From contig USMC01000005.1 in the NCBI GenBank assembly GCA_900555715.1, forward strand, positions 1-64,000: a DNA stretch of 64,000 nt, read 5' to 3'. The stretch comes from an uncultured Porphyromonadaceae bacterium (GTDB taxonomy: Bacteria; Bacteroidota; Bacteroidia; Bacteroidales; Muribaculaceae). A model generated the notes under the pieces. It searched no databases. It had not been told where the DNA came from and saw only the letters and a list, made by a program, of their open reading frames with translations. Made by a program: the position numbers and the translations under genes. Every line of letters begins with the position of its first letter. Within the stretch, counting starts at the first letter, position 1. Shown piece after piece: positions 52,140 to 61,362 of this stretch.

Positions 52140-53722
52140 AATCACGCTTAAAAGTTTTCGCAGCGATGGCGGCGCTTGTTGTCGCCGTCATCGCTTGCTC
52201 CGACCGTGAGGACGGTGTGGACGCCGGTCCTGTTTCGGAAGTGTCGCTCATACCGTTACCCGAATCGCTGAGCTACGGGCAGACCAATATCACGCTTCCC
52301 GATGTCGTCGGACTGACCGACGACATGCCTGGCGTGGCGGCGCAGTTACTTGGCAAAACTCTGGAAAGCAGCGCCGGAGGCATTGAGGTGCTAAGCGTTC
52401 CGAACGAAAAAGCTTTCATACGCTCCACAAAAGATGCCTCGATGGCGGAGGAAGCGTACAGGATTAAAATCTCAGCCGACGGTGTCGAAATCGCCAGTTC
52501 TTCAGACAAAGGATTTTTATGGGGTGTTCAGACATTGAGGCAGATTATCCTGCAGGCTCCTGCCGGCAAGATTCCGACGCTTACGCTGGAGGACTGTCCG
52601 AAAAAGGGGTGGCGGGGATTTCATGTCGATGTGGCGCGCCACATGTTCACCATGGAGTATCTCAAAAAGATTGTCGATGTTCTGTCGTTTTATAAAATCA
52701 ACAAGCTCCAGCTTCATCTCACCGACGATCAGGGATGGAGGATTGAGATAAAGAAGTATCCTCAGCTGACGGAGATCGGCTGCTGGCGCGAATTCGACGA
52801 GTACGACATTGATTGCCTGAACCGTCTGAAGTCGGATCCCGACTATTTCATCGATCCCCGTTTTGTCAGAAACAACACGGAGTACGGTGGATATTACACT
52901 CAGGCAGAACTCAGGGATTTCGCAGCATTCGCCGCAGAGCGTGGCATCGATGTAATCCCAGAAATCGACATGCCCGGTCATTTTATGTCCGCTATAAGGA
53001 CTTTCCCGGAACTGTCGTGCACGGGCGAGGCAGGATGGGGACGTGAGTTCAGCTTCCCTGTGTGCGCCGGCAAGACTGAAAACTATGGATTTTTCACAGA
53101 TATCCTCGATGAGGTGCTTGACATCTTTCCGGGTGAATATGTCCATATAGGCGCCGACGAAGTTGAGAAGGACAACTGGCGCAAGTGCGATCGCTGTCAG
53201 GCGCTGATACGCGAACATAATCTTGGCAATGTCGACGGACTTCAGAACTATTTTGTCGGTGTAATGGCAGATTATCTCAAGAGCAAGGGCAGAAAGGTGA
53301 TGGCGTGGGACGATGCGTTTATTGCGCGTGATCCGCAGGATCTTATCTACACTTTCTGGCGCGACTGGAAGGCGGACAACCCCGGCAAAATCACGCAGGC
53401 GGGCTATCCGATCGTGTTCATGGAATGGGGGCATTTCTATTTCTATTCCAAACCTTCCGACGAGCAGCTCCGTGCGCTCTATGAGTTCAACTGCGAACCG
53501 CAGTTCACCGGTATTGTCGACAGCAATATGCTCGGATATCAGGCTTGCGTTTTTACGGAGATTATTCCGAACGAGCGTAAGTTCGGACAGCAGGTGTTTC
53601 CCTCGCTGCAGGCTTTCGCGGAGGTAGCGTGGGGCAGCCGGCGCGAGTGGAGTAATTTCAGGCGCCGCTTGCCATGGCATCTTTCCTGGCTGAATCAGAA
53701 CGGCATCCACTACCGTAAATGA
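52136..53722 (+). CDS. GH20 beta-N-acetylhexosaminidase lipoprotein
   Basis: 528 residues. Lipobox VVAVIAC (C21). The N-terminal GH20b domain (about 35-150) precedes the catalytic barrel: RGFHVDVARHMFTMEYLKKIVD, HLTDDQGWRIEIKKYP, then the catalytic Asp-Glu pair D341-E342 in HIGADEVEKDNW, the family's substrate-assisted mechanism. It cuts terminal beta-GlcNAc or beta-GalNAc from host glycans on the outer membrane or in the periplasm. Its start overlaps the lipoprotein gene by 4 bp. Hexosaminidase activity is the only strong clue to the substrate of this ECF-controlled locus. Confidence 0.96.
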   Translation: MKSRLKVFAAMAALVVAVIACSDREDGVDAGPVSEVSLIPLPESLSYGQTNITLPDVVGLTDDMPGVAAQLLGKTLESSAGGIEVLSVPNEKAFIRSTKDASMAEEAYRIKISADGVEIASSSDKGFLWGVQTLRQIILQAPAGKIPTLTLEDCPKKGWRGFHVDVARHMFTMEYLKKIVDVLSFYKINKLQLHLTDDQGWRIEIKKYPQLTEIGCWREFDEYDIDCLNRLKSDPDYFIDPRFVRNNTEYGGYYTQAELRDFAAFAAERGIDVIPEIDMPGHFMSAIRTFPELSCTGEAGWGREFSFPVCAGKTENYGFFTDILDEVLDIFPGEYVHIGADEVEKDNWRKCDRCQALIREHNLGNVDGLQNYFVGVMADYLKSKGRKVMAWDDAFIARDPQDLIYTFWRDWKADNPGKITQAGYPIVFMEWGHFYFYSKPSDEQLRALYEFNCEPQFTGIVDSNMLGYQACVFTEIIPNERKFGQQVFPSLQAFAEVAWGSRREWSNFRRRLPWHLSWLNQNGIHYRK

Positions 53723-53747
53723 ACTCAAAAAACACCTACTTTTTTTG

Positions 53748-53774
53748 ATAGCACTATATTTCGTATAGTGCTAT
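53748..53774. repeat. Perfect 11-bp inverted repeat in the GH20-GH31 gap
   Basis: ATAGCACTATA, 5-nt loop, TATAGTGCTAT. No T-run follows in either direction, so it looks more like an operator or mRNA 3'-end structure than an intrinsic terminator. It lies 26 nt after the GH20 stop and about 90 nt before the GH31 promoter box. Confidence 0.6.
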
Positions 53775-53865
53775 ATATTAATTTAGTAGCTTGTTCAGAA
53801 GCTTCAAAACCGCTACTTTTTTATTTAATCTAACCATTTTCGCTCTTTAAACGGTTTTTAAGGTG

Positions 53866-53873
53866 TAATTTTG
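53866..53873 (+). promoter_or_regulatory. -7 promoter box (TAATTTTG) of the GH31 block
   Basis: Perfect TAnnTTTG, 80 nt before the GH31 start codon. It shows that the second half of the locus has its own ordinary promoter rather than the ECF motif found before susC. Confidence 0.55.
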
Positions 53874-53953
53874 TTACATTGGTTAACTCATTAAATTGTC
53901 AACCTTAAATTAATAATCTTGTATAATTAATTCTTATAAACCGTTCATATATC

Positions 53954-56554
53954 ATGAGATCAAGATTCTTATTAATTTCGTTCCTGTTCTTGATGCTTTC
54001 GGGCGCCACAGTGCTCCGTGCTGAGAACGCTTACAACCCTAAAGCGGATCCTCGTGCAGAAGTTATCAGCGGGAACGCCCGATTCACGGTGCTGACTCCG
54101 GAAATGATTCGTATTGAATACAGCGACAAAGGTGTTTTTGAAGACCGTGCCACCTTCTCAATCTTAAACCGCAAACTCGACGTGCCTCAATTCACCACGT
54201 CGGAAGATGCCTCTTTCCTATATATAGAGACCGACAAAGTGCGTCTGAAATACCGCAAGGGAACAAATCCCGTCACTCTTCCAGCATCATCGACCAATAT
54301 GTCGATCACGCTGAACCATAACGGTCGCGAAGTGCTCTGGTATCCGGGCAAGCCTGACCCCGTAAACCTCAAGGGCACATGCCGCACACTGGACGGCAGC
54401 AACGGCTCAAACAAGAAATCGGAGCTTGAAAACGGTCTCATCTCGCGTTCCGGCTGGGCTGTTATTGAAGACTCCTGGACATCAGCCAGACCCGACGGCA
54501 GCCGCTCATTTGCATTAGAGCCTGACGAGACCCTTGGCTATGACTGGTGGGCACAGCGCAAAGACCCGCATGCATTGGATCTCTATTTCCTCGGCTACGG
54601 CAATAACTATAAAAAAGCATTGTATGACTTCACACAGGTTGCCGGCAAAATTCCTCTGCCCCCGTCCTATGTTTTCGGATACTGGTACAGCAAATATTCT
54701 TCTTATTCTGCTGATGACTACCGCAATATCATGAACAGCCTGAAGTCGAACGACATCCACACCGACGTGCTGATTCTTGACATGGACTGGCACTGGAACG
54801 GCAACGACTACAGCATGTCCGCAGGTCGCGGCGGCTGGACCGGTTGGTCATGGAATACCAACCTTATTCCCGATCCCGTCGGTCTGCTGGATGAAATTCA
54901 CGGCAACAATCTCAAGACAGCCCTCAACCTTCACCCCGCCGACGGCATCAACAGTACTGAGTCTCCGGAGTTTTTCGAGACAATGAATGAGTATCTCCGT
55001 GGCAAATATGACGTGAAAGGCTCTTCCGACAAGACAATTCCCTGGTATCTTGATTATCCCGACTTCACAGAAGCCTTCTTCAGCACCATCATCCGTGAGC
55101 ATGAAAAGGAAGGCGTTGACTTCTGGTGGCTTGACTGGCAACAGCATCTGACCAGTCCCTACACCAACGGAATGGGTCAGACTTTCTGGTGCAACCATGT
55201 GTTCTTCAACGATATGGTCAGGAACCGTCCCGATCATCGTCCTTTAATATTCCACCGCTGGGGCGGTATAGGCAGCCACAGATATCAGATAGGCTTCTCC
55301 GGCGACGCCTGCATCAACTTCCCCACTCTTGCTTTCCAGCCCTACTTCACAGCCACTGCTTCAAATGTAGGCTACGGATACTGGGGACATGACCTGGGCG
55401 GTCACGCCGTCACTGACGAAAAGATAATCAATGACCCGGAACTTGTGCTCCGCTGGCTCCAGTTCGGCGCTTTCTCTCCAATCTTCAGAACTCACGCCAC
55501 CAACGACCCCCGCATCGAACGTCAGATTTGGAAATTCCCTAACTTCCCCGATATGCGCGAAGTTGTCAATCTCCGCTATGCTCTGTTCCCCTACATTTAC
55601 ACAATGGCACGCCAGACCTATGAGACCGGCATCTCCCTCTGTCATCCTCTCTACTACGAATATCCCAATGATGAAGAGGCATATAAATTTGAAGACGAAT
55701 ATTTCTTCGGCAACGACATCATTGTATCTCCCATCGTAGAGCCCGCCAAAGACGGCGTCAGCACCAAAACCATCTGGTTCCCCGAAGGCAACTGGTGGAG
55801 CGCAGCGACCAACGAACTTATCGAAGGTCCGTGCACGATGACAATGAAGTTCTCCAAGACCGATATCCCCTATTTCTATCGCGAAGGTTCGATAGTGCCC
55901 TTGAACCCGGCAAGTGTGAAAAACGTCACCGAACACCCCGAGCACCTTATTCTGAATGTCATTGCCGGCAAGAGCGGAGAAGCATCGCTCTATGAAGACA
56001 ACGGCGACAATCCTGACTATGCCACCGTTTACGCCTCAACTGCCCTCACTCAGACCAGGAACGGCGGCAAAACGACACTGACAATCAGTCCGCGTCAAGG
56101 CAACGCCGCAGGACTTCCCTCGTCACGTTCCTACACCGTGAGAGTTTTCAACACCTCCACGCCTAAGGCAATAAAAGTAAATGGTGAAAACGTCAAGGAT
56201 TTCACCTACGACGCTGAAAGCAAATGCACCGTTGTTGAAGTACCCGTCACTTCTTGCGCGTCGACGGCAACAGTTGAGATTGAAGAAGCTGTGTCGGGGG
56301 TGGCTGACCTCGCCCTCCCCAAAGCTCGTGTGTTCTACGACAAGGCTTCCGACACCCTGACAGCAGAACTCGGGCATAACCGGCAAAATGTTGAGTTTGC
56401 CATGTTCAATCTTGCAGGCACAGAGTGTCTGAACCGTAAATACCAGGACATATCCGGCTTTTCGGAAAAGTTAGGAATGCTTCCGGAATCAAATATGTAT
56501 ATCTGTAAGATTGTCTCCGACAATCAGGTCATCATCGATAAAATCTCAAAATAA
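53954..56554 (+). CDS. GH31 alpha-glucosidase-family enzyme with T9SS-like tail
   Basis: 866 residues, signal peptide then an N-terminal beta-sandwich, the GH31 barrel, and C-terminal beta domains. The nucleophile is D394 in VDFWWLDWQ and the acid/base is D451 in FSGDACINF; HRWGGIGSHRYQIG and GYWGHDLGGH are further family motifs. GH31 enzymes release alpha-glucose or alpha-xylose, and a few cut other alpha-linkages. The last 80 residues (FYDKASDTLTAELG..., FNLAGTECLNRKYQ, ESNMYICKIVSDNQVIIDKIS) resemble a T9SS type A sorting domain, so the enzyme is probably exported to the surface. First gene of a four-gene block (GH31, SusE/F-like, small secreted protein, LamG-GDPD). Confidence 0.93.
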   Translation: MRSRFLLISFLFLMLSGATVLRAENAYNPKADPRAEVISGNARFTVLTPEMIRIEYSDKGVFEDRATFSILNRKLDVPQFTTSEDASFLYIETDKVRLKYRKGTNPVTLPASSTNMSITLNHNGREVLWYPGKPDPVNLKGTCRTLDGSNGSNKKSELENGLISRSGWAVIEDSWTSARPDGSRSFALEPDETLGYDWWAQRKDPHALDLYFLGYGNNYKKALYDFTQVAGKIPLPPSYVFGYWYSKYSSYSADDYRNIMNSLKSNDIHTDVLILDMDWHWNGNDYSMSAGRGGWTGWSWNTNLIPDPVGLLDEIHGNNLKTALNLHPADGINSTESPEFFETMNEYLRGKYDVKGSSDKTIPWYLDYPDFTEAFFSTIIREHEKEGVDFWWLDWQQHLTSPYTNGMGQTFWCNHVFFNDMVRNRPDHRPLIFHRWGGIGSHRYQIGFSGDACINFPTLAFQPYFTATASNVGYGYWGHDLGGHAVTDEKIINDPELVLRWLQFGAFSPIFRTHATNDPRIERQIWKFPNFPDMREVVNLRYALFPYIYTMARQTYETGISLCHPLYYEYPNDEEAYKFEDEYFFGNDIIVSPIVEPAKDGVSTKTIWFPEGNWWSAATNELIEGPCTMTMKFSKTDIPYFYREGSIVPLNPASVKNVTEHPEHLILNVIAGKSGEASLYEDNGDNPDYATVYASTALTQTRNGGKTTLTISPRQGNAAGLPSSRSYTVRVFNTSTPKAIKVNGENVKDFTYDAESKCTVVEVPVTSCASTATVEIEEAVSGVADLALPKARVFYDKASDTLTAELGHNRQNVEFAMFNLAGTECLNRKYQDISGFSEKLGMLPESNMYICKIVSDNQVIIDKISK

Positions 56555-56563
56555 TCTGATGCC

Positions 56564-57946
56564 ATGAAAAAAATAGCATTATTTCTGGCTGTGTTTTTCT
56601 GCAGTCTGCCGATATTCGCCGGCATGTCAAACTCTATTGAGTACACCCAACTGTATATCGTCGGATCGGCCGTCGCCGGCGGTTGGGACTACAATGCCAC
56701 ACCAATGAGCCGGATTGACAACGGTGTATTTACATGGACCGGTACGTTGAAAGCCAACGAACATTTCAAATTTATGAACTCCAACGACGGATGGCATAAA
56801 CATATAGTCGCCACGTCGAAAGACGAACTGATCAAAGAAGGCGAAATCCACCATCTTGACTTCTATGCCAACTGGGGTCTGCCTGACGCGCTCGACAACA
56901 AATTCATGGTCGAAAAAACCGGCGAATATGTCATGACTGTCGACTTGCGCAACATGATCCTGACCCTCTCGAAGCCGCTGCCGGCGCAGACCTATCCCGA
57001 TAAGTATTATGTCACAGGTTCGGCGCTCGACAATCAGGTGATTGAGATGAGTAAAATTGAGAATTTCGAATTCAAGCAACCTCTCGCCTGCAAACCTGGC
57101 AACATTATTCTTATGGACACTCCGGTCAGAAGTGAAAACACCCGATACTTCACACCGGTGTTTGAAGATGTTGACATTTCATTCGGCAAAGGATATGACT
57201 CAAAGCTGCGCGTGACAACCGATGCCGACGCCCGTGGATGGAGCGTTACGGTTCCCGGTGATTATATCCTGTATATCTCATGCAAAAACAATACTTACAT
57301 CGGTCGCATGCACGTTCAACGCAAAGTACTGTATATCACCGGAGGATGCTGCGCATATCCGTGGGATTACGTTCATGATGAATTTTGCGCTTTCGCTCCC
57401 GACCCCAAAAATCCGGATGTACTGATATGGGAAGGTGAGCTCAGAATAGGATGGGTTCCTACGGCTCCCGAACCTGACAGATTCAAAATTCTCACCGATA
57501 AAGACTGGAACTCAGAAAACTATCATCCCTATATCGCTGACACACCTGCCAGAGGCACGCTTCCGATCAGAACCACCGCCGGCGAAGACTCCAAATGGAC
57601 GATCGGACAGGATGGCATATACAGGATCTCTGTCAATACAAGAACTGAGACTATGACCGTGGAATTTCTTTCGGTTCCTCAGGCGGCTCCAGGTATTGAC
57701 ATCAAGCCTGCAGGCGTCGATACGGTCAGTAATGACGCGCTCAAGCTGTCGTACGGCGACAGCAAAGTCGAATTGATCTATTCTCCCGAGCCTGTCGACG
57801 TCACAATAGTAGATATCGCCGGGACCGTAGTATCTCAAAAAAACGGGCTGACTAAGGGTATAGTCACCGGCAATCTCTCTTCCGGTGTCTATCTGGTTTC
57901 CGTCAGCGGGGCATCAGTCTCCAAATTATACAAAATCATTATTTAA
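56564..57946 (+). CDS. SusE/SusF-like starch-binding protein with T9SS-like tail
   Basis: 460 residues with a Sec signal peptide (MKKIALFLAVFFCSLPIFA) and no lipobox. Three tandem SusE/F-type carbohydrate-binding modules are visible by their repeated starts: LYIVGSAVAGGWDYNATPM (about 25-110), KYYVTGSALDNQVIEM (about 148-245) and LYITGGCCAYPWDYV (about 260-375). The last 75 residues (LKLSYGDSKVELIYSPEPVDVTIVDIAGTVVSQKNG...GVYLVSVSGASVSKLYKIII) fit a T9SS sorting domain. Classical SusE/F are lipoproteins; export by T9SS instead is unusual. It starts 9 bp after the GH31 gene and probably holds alpha-glucan for it. Confidence 0.85.
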   Translation: MKKIALFLAVFFCSLPIFAGMSNSIEYTQLYIVGSAVAGGWDYNATPMSRIDNGVFTWTGTLKANEHFKFMNSNDGWHKHIVATSKDELIKEGEIHHLDFYANWGLPDALDNKFMVEKTGEYVMTVDLRNMILTLSKPLPAQTYPDKYYVTGSALDNQVIEMSKIENFEFKQPLACKPGNIILMDTPVRSENTRYFTPVFEDVDISFGKGYDSKLRVTTDADARGWSVTVPGDYILYISCKNNTYIGRMHVQRKVLYITGGCCAYPWDYVHDEFCAFAPDPKNPDVLIWEGELRIGWVPTAPEPDRFKILTDKDWNSENYHPYIADTPARGTLPIRTTAGEDSKWTIGQDGIYRISVNTRTETMTVEFLSVPQAAPGIDIKPAGVDTVSNDALKLSYGDSKVELIYSPEPVDVTIVDIAGTVVSQKNGLTKGIVTGNLSSGVYLVSVSGASVSKLYKIII

Positions 57947-57958
57947 ACAATCAGTATC

Positions 57959-58432
57959 ATGAAACACAGAATTTTGCCTCTGATTTTCTCAGCAGTCGGT
58001 GTGATGATTCCAATGACATCATCTGCCAAGGACGTGTATGTCTACTCCCCGACAGGAGCGGATATGGGAATGACAGCCAATGTAAAACGCATCGTATTTG
58101 ACAACGGCAAAATGACGCTCGTTCCCGAGACAGGAGAAAATGTAGACATCGAACTGTCGGACTTAGGTCGCTTCTCATTCAAATCATTGGTTCTTAGTGG
58201 TATATCTGTCGCTGAAAATGTAGATATAACATTGACTATGAACAATGATATACTTTCAGTGGCAAGCAACGCCGAGATTTCTGAAATCCGTGTTTACAAC
58301 GTGTTCGGCACAATGACTGAACATTGCTCACCGGCAGCATACGAGGCAACAATGGAAATCGGCACCCGCGGAGTCAGCATTGTGCTTGTGACAGCCGGCG
58401 GCATTACCCGAACCTATAAAATTGCAAGATAA
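57959..58432 (+). CDS. Small secreted protein, mostly a T9SS-like sorting domain
   Basis: 157 residues with a signal peptide (MKHRILPLIFSAVGVMIPMTSSA). About 50 residues of a short beta region (YVYSPTGADMGMTANVKRIVFDNGKMTLVPETGENVDIELSDLGRFSF) resemble the N-terminal part of the next gene product. The remaining 85 residues are a sorting-domain-like fold ending in TRTYKIAR. There is no room for an enzyme domain. It starts 12 bp after the preceding gene and ends 2 bp before the next. It might be an anchor, chaperone-like or decoy element for the block, all speculative. Confidence 0.72.
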   Translation: MKHRILPLIFSAVGVMIPMTSSAKDVYVYSPTGADMGMTANVKRIVFDNGKMTLVPETGENVDIELSDLGRFSFKSLVLSGISVAENVDITLTMNNDILSVASNAEISEIRVYNVFGTMTEHCSPAAYEATMEIGTRGVSIVLVTAGGITRTYKIAR

Positions 58433-58434
58433 CC

Positions 58435-61191
58435 ATGAAAAATATCAAGACCATATCATTGATTGCCATCTGTGCTTCGGCATTATCGCTTTATGCGGCC
58501 GATTATCTGTATTTCCATCACGATGGCAAAGTCATACAGCGAATACCCTCCGAGGGTGTCGAACAGGTAGTGAAGGGAGACGACGGCAGACTCAGCGTTG
58601 TCGACGCTTCGAATAATGCGCTGTACACTTTCGCAGCTGAAGATGTCGACTCCATCACCTTCACAGCTCCACTGCCGAAGGCCGACCTGCTCGATGTGGT
58701 GTTCAATGAAGACGGCACAGCCACAGACGTATCGCCGATGAAATTCTCCGTAGAGCGCGGCGGCAACGCCACAACCGTCTGGAACGAAGCATACAACCGC
58801 TATGAGGCAAAGTTGGTAGGCAACAAATGGGGTGACGGCGGCCGCGCCGACCACTTCTACCGCATCAACTATACCGATAATCAGGCATTCAAAGACGCTC
58901 TTGCCGACGGTCACACTCTCGAAGTGCTCTTCATGCCCGAATACGAAACGCTTCCCAACGCCGAGGCCAAAATCTTTGCCTCACATCAGGCCGGTGGCAC
59001 AGGCATTATGATAAAAACCACCGGAAGCGGTCCCAACCAGCTCAACTCTCTGACCTTCCTTCCCAATGTCTCGACCGGCACCAACAGCTCATGGCAGTGG
59101 GCAGCCAGCGACGTTGTTCCGCAGTCCGGAACATACTACCACGTCATCGGCGTATGGAACAAAGACACTAAAAAGGCTGACATCTATATCAACGGCGAGC
59201 TGAACAACGAAATCAGCATCGAAGGCAGCAACTTCATCCATGCAAGCGCCGGATCCCACACATTCTGCATCGGCGGTGACGCATGTCCGAAGAGCGACAC
59301 CAACACCGGCGTACAGAACGGTATCAACGGTCGCATCGTGCTGGCCCGCATCTATGACGATCCTCTGACTGCCGAAGACGCAAAGAATCTCTATGAGGCA
59401 GCCAAGCCCGTCGAAAAGCCTCTGCTTCCGAAGGCCGATATGCTCGACGTTGTCTTCAATGAAGACGGCACAGCCACAGACGTATCGCCGATGAAGTTCG
59501 CCGTTGAGCGAGGCGGCGACGCAACAACCGAATGGAGCGCTGCATTCAATCGCTATGTCGCAAAACTGACAGGCAATAACTGGGGCAACGGTGATGTCAC
59601 CAATAATTTCTACCGTGTCAACTACGACGGCAATCAGGCGTTTAAAGACGGTCTTGCCGACGGTCACACACTCGAAGCTCTGTTCATGCCTGAATACAAT
59701 GGTTCTATTCCTGATGCCGAGGCCAAGGTCTTCTCATCACACGAAGCAGGCGGCACAGGCATCATGATAAAGACAAAGGGATCCGGTCTTATCCGCGAAA
59801 ACGGACTCACCTTCCTTCCGAACGTATCGACAGGCAACTGGAGTTCATGGCAGTGGGCCGAAAGTGACGTAGTGCCTGAAGCATACAGCTACTACCACAT
59901 CGTCGGCGTCTGGGACAAAGGAGCCAAGAAGGCAAGAATATATGTCAACGGAAAACTGAAAAATGAAATCAGCATCGAAGGCGAAAACTTCATTTTAGCA
60001 AAAGACGGTGCTCACTACTTCTGCCTCGGCGGCGACGCATGTGTTCAGGGAGGCAACAAGACTACCGGTGTACAGAACGGCATCAACGGCCGCATCGTGC
60101 TGGCCCGCATCTATAACGATCCTCTGACAGCCGAACAGGCGCAACTCCTCTACAAAGACGTAGAAGAAGGCATAGCAGCAACTAAACCGTCCGTAGAAAA
60201 CATCACCCTTCTGGCAGACCTGCAGGTGAAAGCCGGCGCTATTTACCCTGTCTACGGCACTGGCTTTAAAGATGGCGATAAGATCGTCTTCGATAACGGC
60301 ACATACCGCTGGGAACTTCCTGCCACGCTCAAAGGCACTGAAGGCGTGACCGTCACTCTTCCGGAAGATGTGAAAAGCGGAAATTTCAATGTTATGCTCA
60401 AACGTGGAGAAAATCTTCAGTCTTTAGGCTCAGTACATTTCCTGCGCGTTAAGAATTTCGAGAGCCGCGCCAGCATCGTCGCTCACCGCGGCTACTGGGC
60501 AAAGGAAGGCGCAGCACAGAATTCCCGTGCGGCATTGAGCAACGCCATTGAGCTGAAAGCCTACGGTTCGGAAACCGATATATGGCTGACAAAAGACAAT
60601 GTTCTGGTAATCAACCACGATCCCTCAATCGGCGGTGTCACCATTCAGAACGCCAATTACAGCGATGTCAAAGACAAAACTTTGTCGAACGGTGAAAAAA
60701 TCCCTACCTTCTCTGATTATCTCGATATACTCAAAGGCAGCGATCACTGCAAACTGATTGTAGAAATCAAGACACACTCGACCGAAGCCCGCACAATCGA
60801 GGCTGCAAAGGCCGCCGTCGAGGCAGTCAAAGCCGCAGGACTTGAAGACAAGGCTGAATATATCGCGTTTGACTATGCCACATGCAAGGCGCTCGCCGCC
60901 ACATATCCCGGCATAAAGGTGCAGTTCCTCTGCGACAATGCCGGTCAGGTGCGCACTCCCGCCCAGCTCAACGCCGACGGCGGCATATCGATCGACTATA
61001 ACGGCAATATGCTCAACTCCAATCCGACATTTATCGATGATGCCCATAAACTCGGACTCACTGTCAATGTATGGACTATCCGTTCAAACGAAGACATGGG
61101 TGAATGGATAAACAAAGGCGTGGACTTCATCACCACCGACATGCCCGATTTAGGCATGAAATATATGGAATATTACAATCTGAACAAATAG
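58435..61191 (+). CDS. Secreted GDPD-domain protein with two LamG-like modules
   Basis: 918 residues. Signal peptide, then a short N-terminal beta segment (about 20-80), two near-duplicate LamG/concanavalin-like modules (about 82-325 and 332-575; both contain NEDGTATDVSPMKF, FKD.LADGHTLE.LFMPEY and GGTGIMIKT), an IPT/Ig-like linker (about 590-670), and a C-terminal glycerophosphodiester phosphodiesterase barrel (about 680-910): VAHRGYW, SETDIWLTKDNVLVINHDPSI, LIVEIKTHS, TTDMPDLGM. In place of the canonical PENT there is AQNS, a variant I have seen in secreted Bacteroidales GDPDs. It would release glycerol-3-phosphate from phospholipid- or teichoic-like diesters. No sorting tail. Ends with a strong terminator. 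Confidence 0.88.
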   Translation: MKNIKTISLIAICASALSLYAADYLYFHHDGKVIQRIPSEGVEQVVKGDDGRLSVVDASNNALYTFAAEDVDSITFTAPLPKADLLDVVFNEDGTATDVSPMKFSVERGGNATTVWNEAYNRYEAKLVGNKWGDGGRADHFYRINYTDNQAFKDALADGHTLEVLFMPEYETLPNAEAKIFASHQAGGTGIMIKTTGSGPNQLNSLTFLPNVSTGTNSSWQWAASDVVPQSGTYYHVIGVWNKDTKKADIYINGELNNEISIEGSNFIHASAGSHTFCIGGDACPKSDTNTGVQNGINGRIVLARIYDDPLTAEDAKNLYEAAKPVEKPLLPKADMLDVVFNEDGTATDVSPMKFAVERGGDATTEWSAAFNRYVAKLTGNNWGNGDVTNNFYRVNYDGNQAFKDGLADGHTLEALFMPEYNGSIPDAEAKVFSSHEAGGTGIMIKTKGSGLIRENGLTFLPNVSTGNWSSWQWAESDVVPEAYSYYHIVGVWDKGAKKARIYVNGKLKNEISIEGENFILAKDGAHYFCLGGDACVQGGNKTTGVQNGINGRIVLARIYNDPLTAEQAQLLYKDVEEGIAATKPSVENITLLADLQVKAGAIYPVYGTGFKDGDKIVFDNGTYRWELPATLKGTEGVTVTLPEDVKSGNFNVMLKRGENLQSLGSVHFLRVKNFESRASIVAHRGYWAKEGAAQNSRAALSNAIELKAYGSETDIWLTKDNVLVINHDPSIGGVTIQNANYSDVKDKTLSNGEKIPTFSDYLDILKGSDHCKLIVEIKTHSTEARTIEAAKAAVEAVKAAGLEDKAEYIAFDYATCKALAATYPGIKVQFLCDNAGQVRTPAQLNADGGISIDYNGNMLNSNPTFIDDAHKLGLTVNVWTIRSNEDMGEWINKGVDFITTDMPDLGMKYMEYYNLNK
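58672..59404 (+). repeat. LamG-like module, first copy of internal duplication
   Basis: First of two tandem LamG-like coding modules in the GDPD gene (second copy 59425-60154). A 41-base stretch (58702-58742) is identical to 59455-59495, and a 24-base stretch near the end of each copy also matches. Identity this high within a diverging pair suggests recent duplication or gene conversion. Confidence 0.8.
59425..60154 (+). repeat. LamG-like module, second copy of internal duplication
   Basis: Tandem partner of 58672-59404, offset by 753 bp where the longest identical stretch aligns. Confidence 0.8.
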
Positions 61192-61220
61192 TCCGAACCG
61201 GACTGATTCAGACGTCAATA

Positions 61221-61264
61221 AAGGCTGCCGGGGCTCTTAGCTGCACCCCGGCAGCCTTGTCTTT
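61221..61264 (+). terminator. Rho-independent terminator of the GH31-GDPD block
   Basis: Perfect 13-bp GC-rich stem (AAGGCTGCCGGGG/CCCCGGCAGCCTT), 12-nt loop and a T-rich tail, 29 nt after the GDPD stop codon. Confidence 0.9.
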
Positions 61265-61319
61265 ATAAGCTGGTGTACACAAAAAACAGGGCGTGATGCA
61301 GTGTTTGAGAAAAAATTTG

Positions 61320-61327
61320 TAATTTTG
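61320..61327 (+). promoter_or_regulatory. -7 promoter box (TAATTTTG) of the M3 peptidase gene
   Basis: Perfect TAnnTTTG, 35 nt before the ATG at 61363, after the terminator of the preceding block. Confidence 0.6.
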
Positions 61328-61362
61328 TGCTTGCTAAATATGCAACAAATTATAAACCAAAT

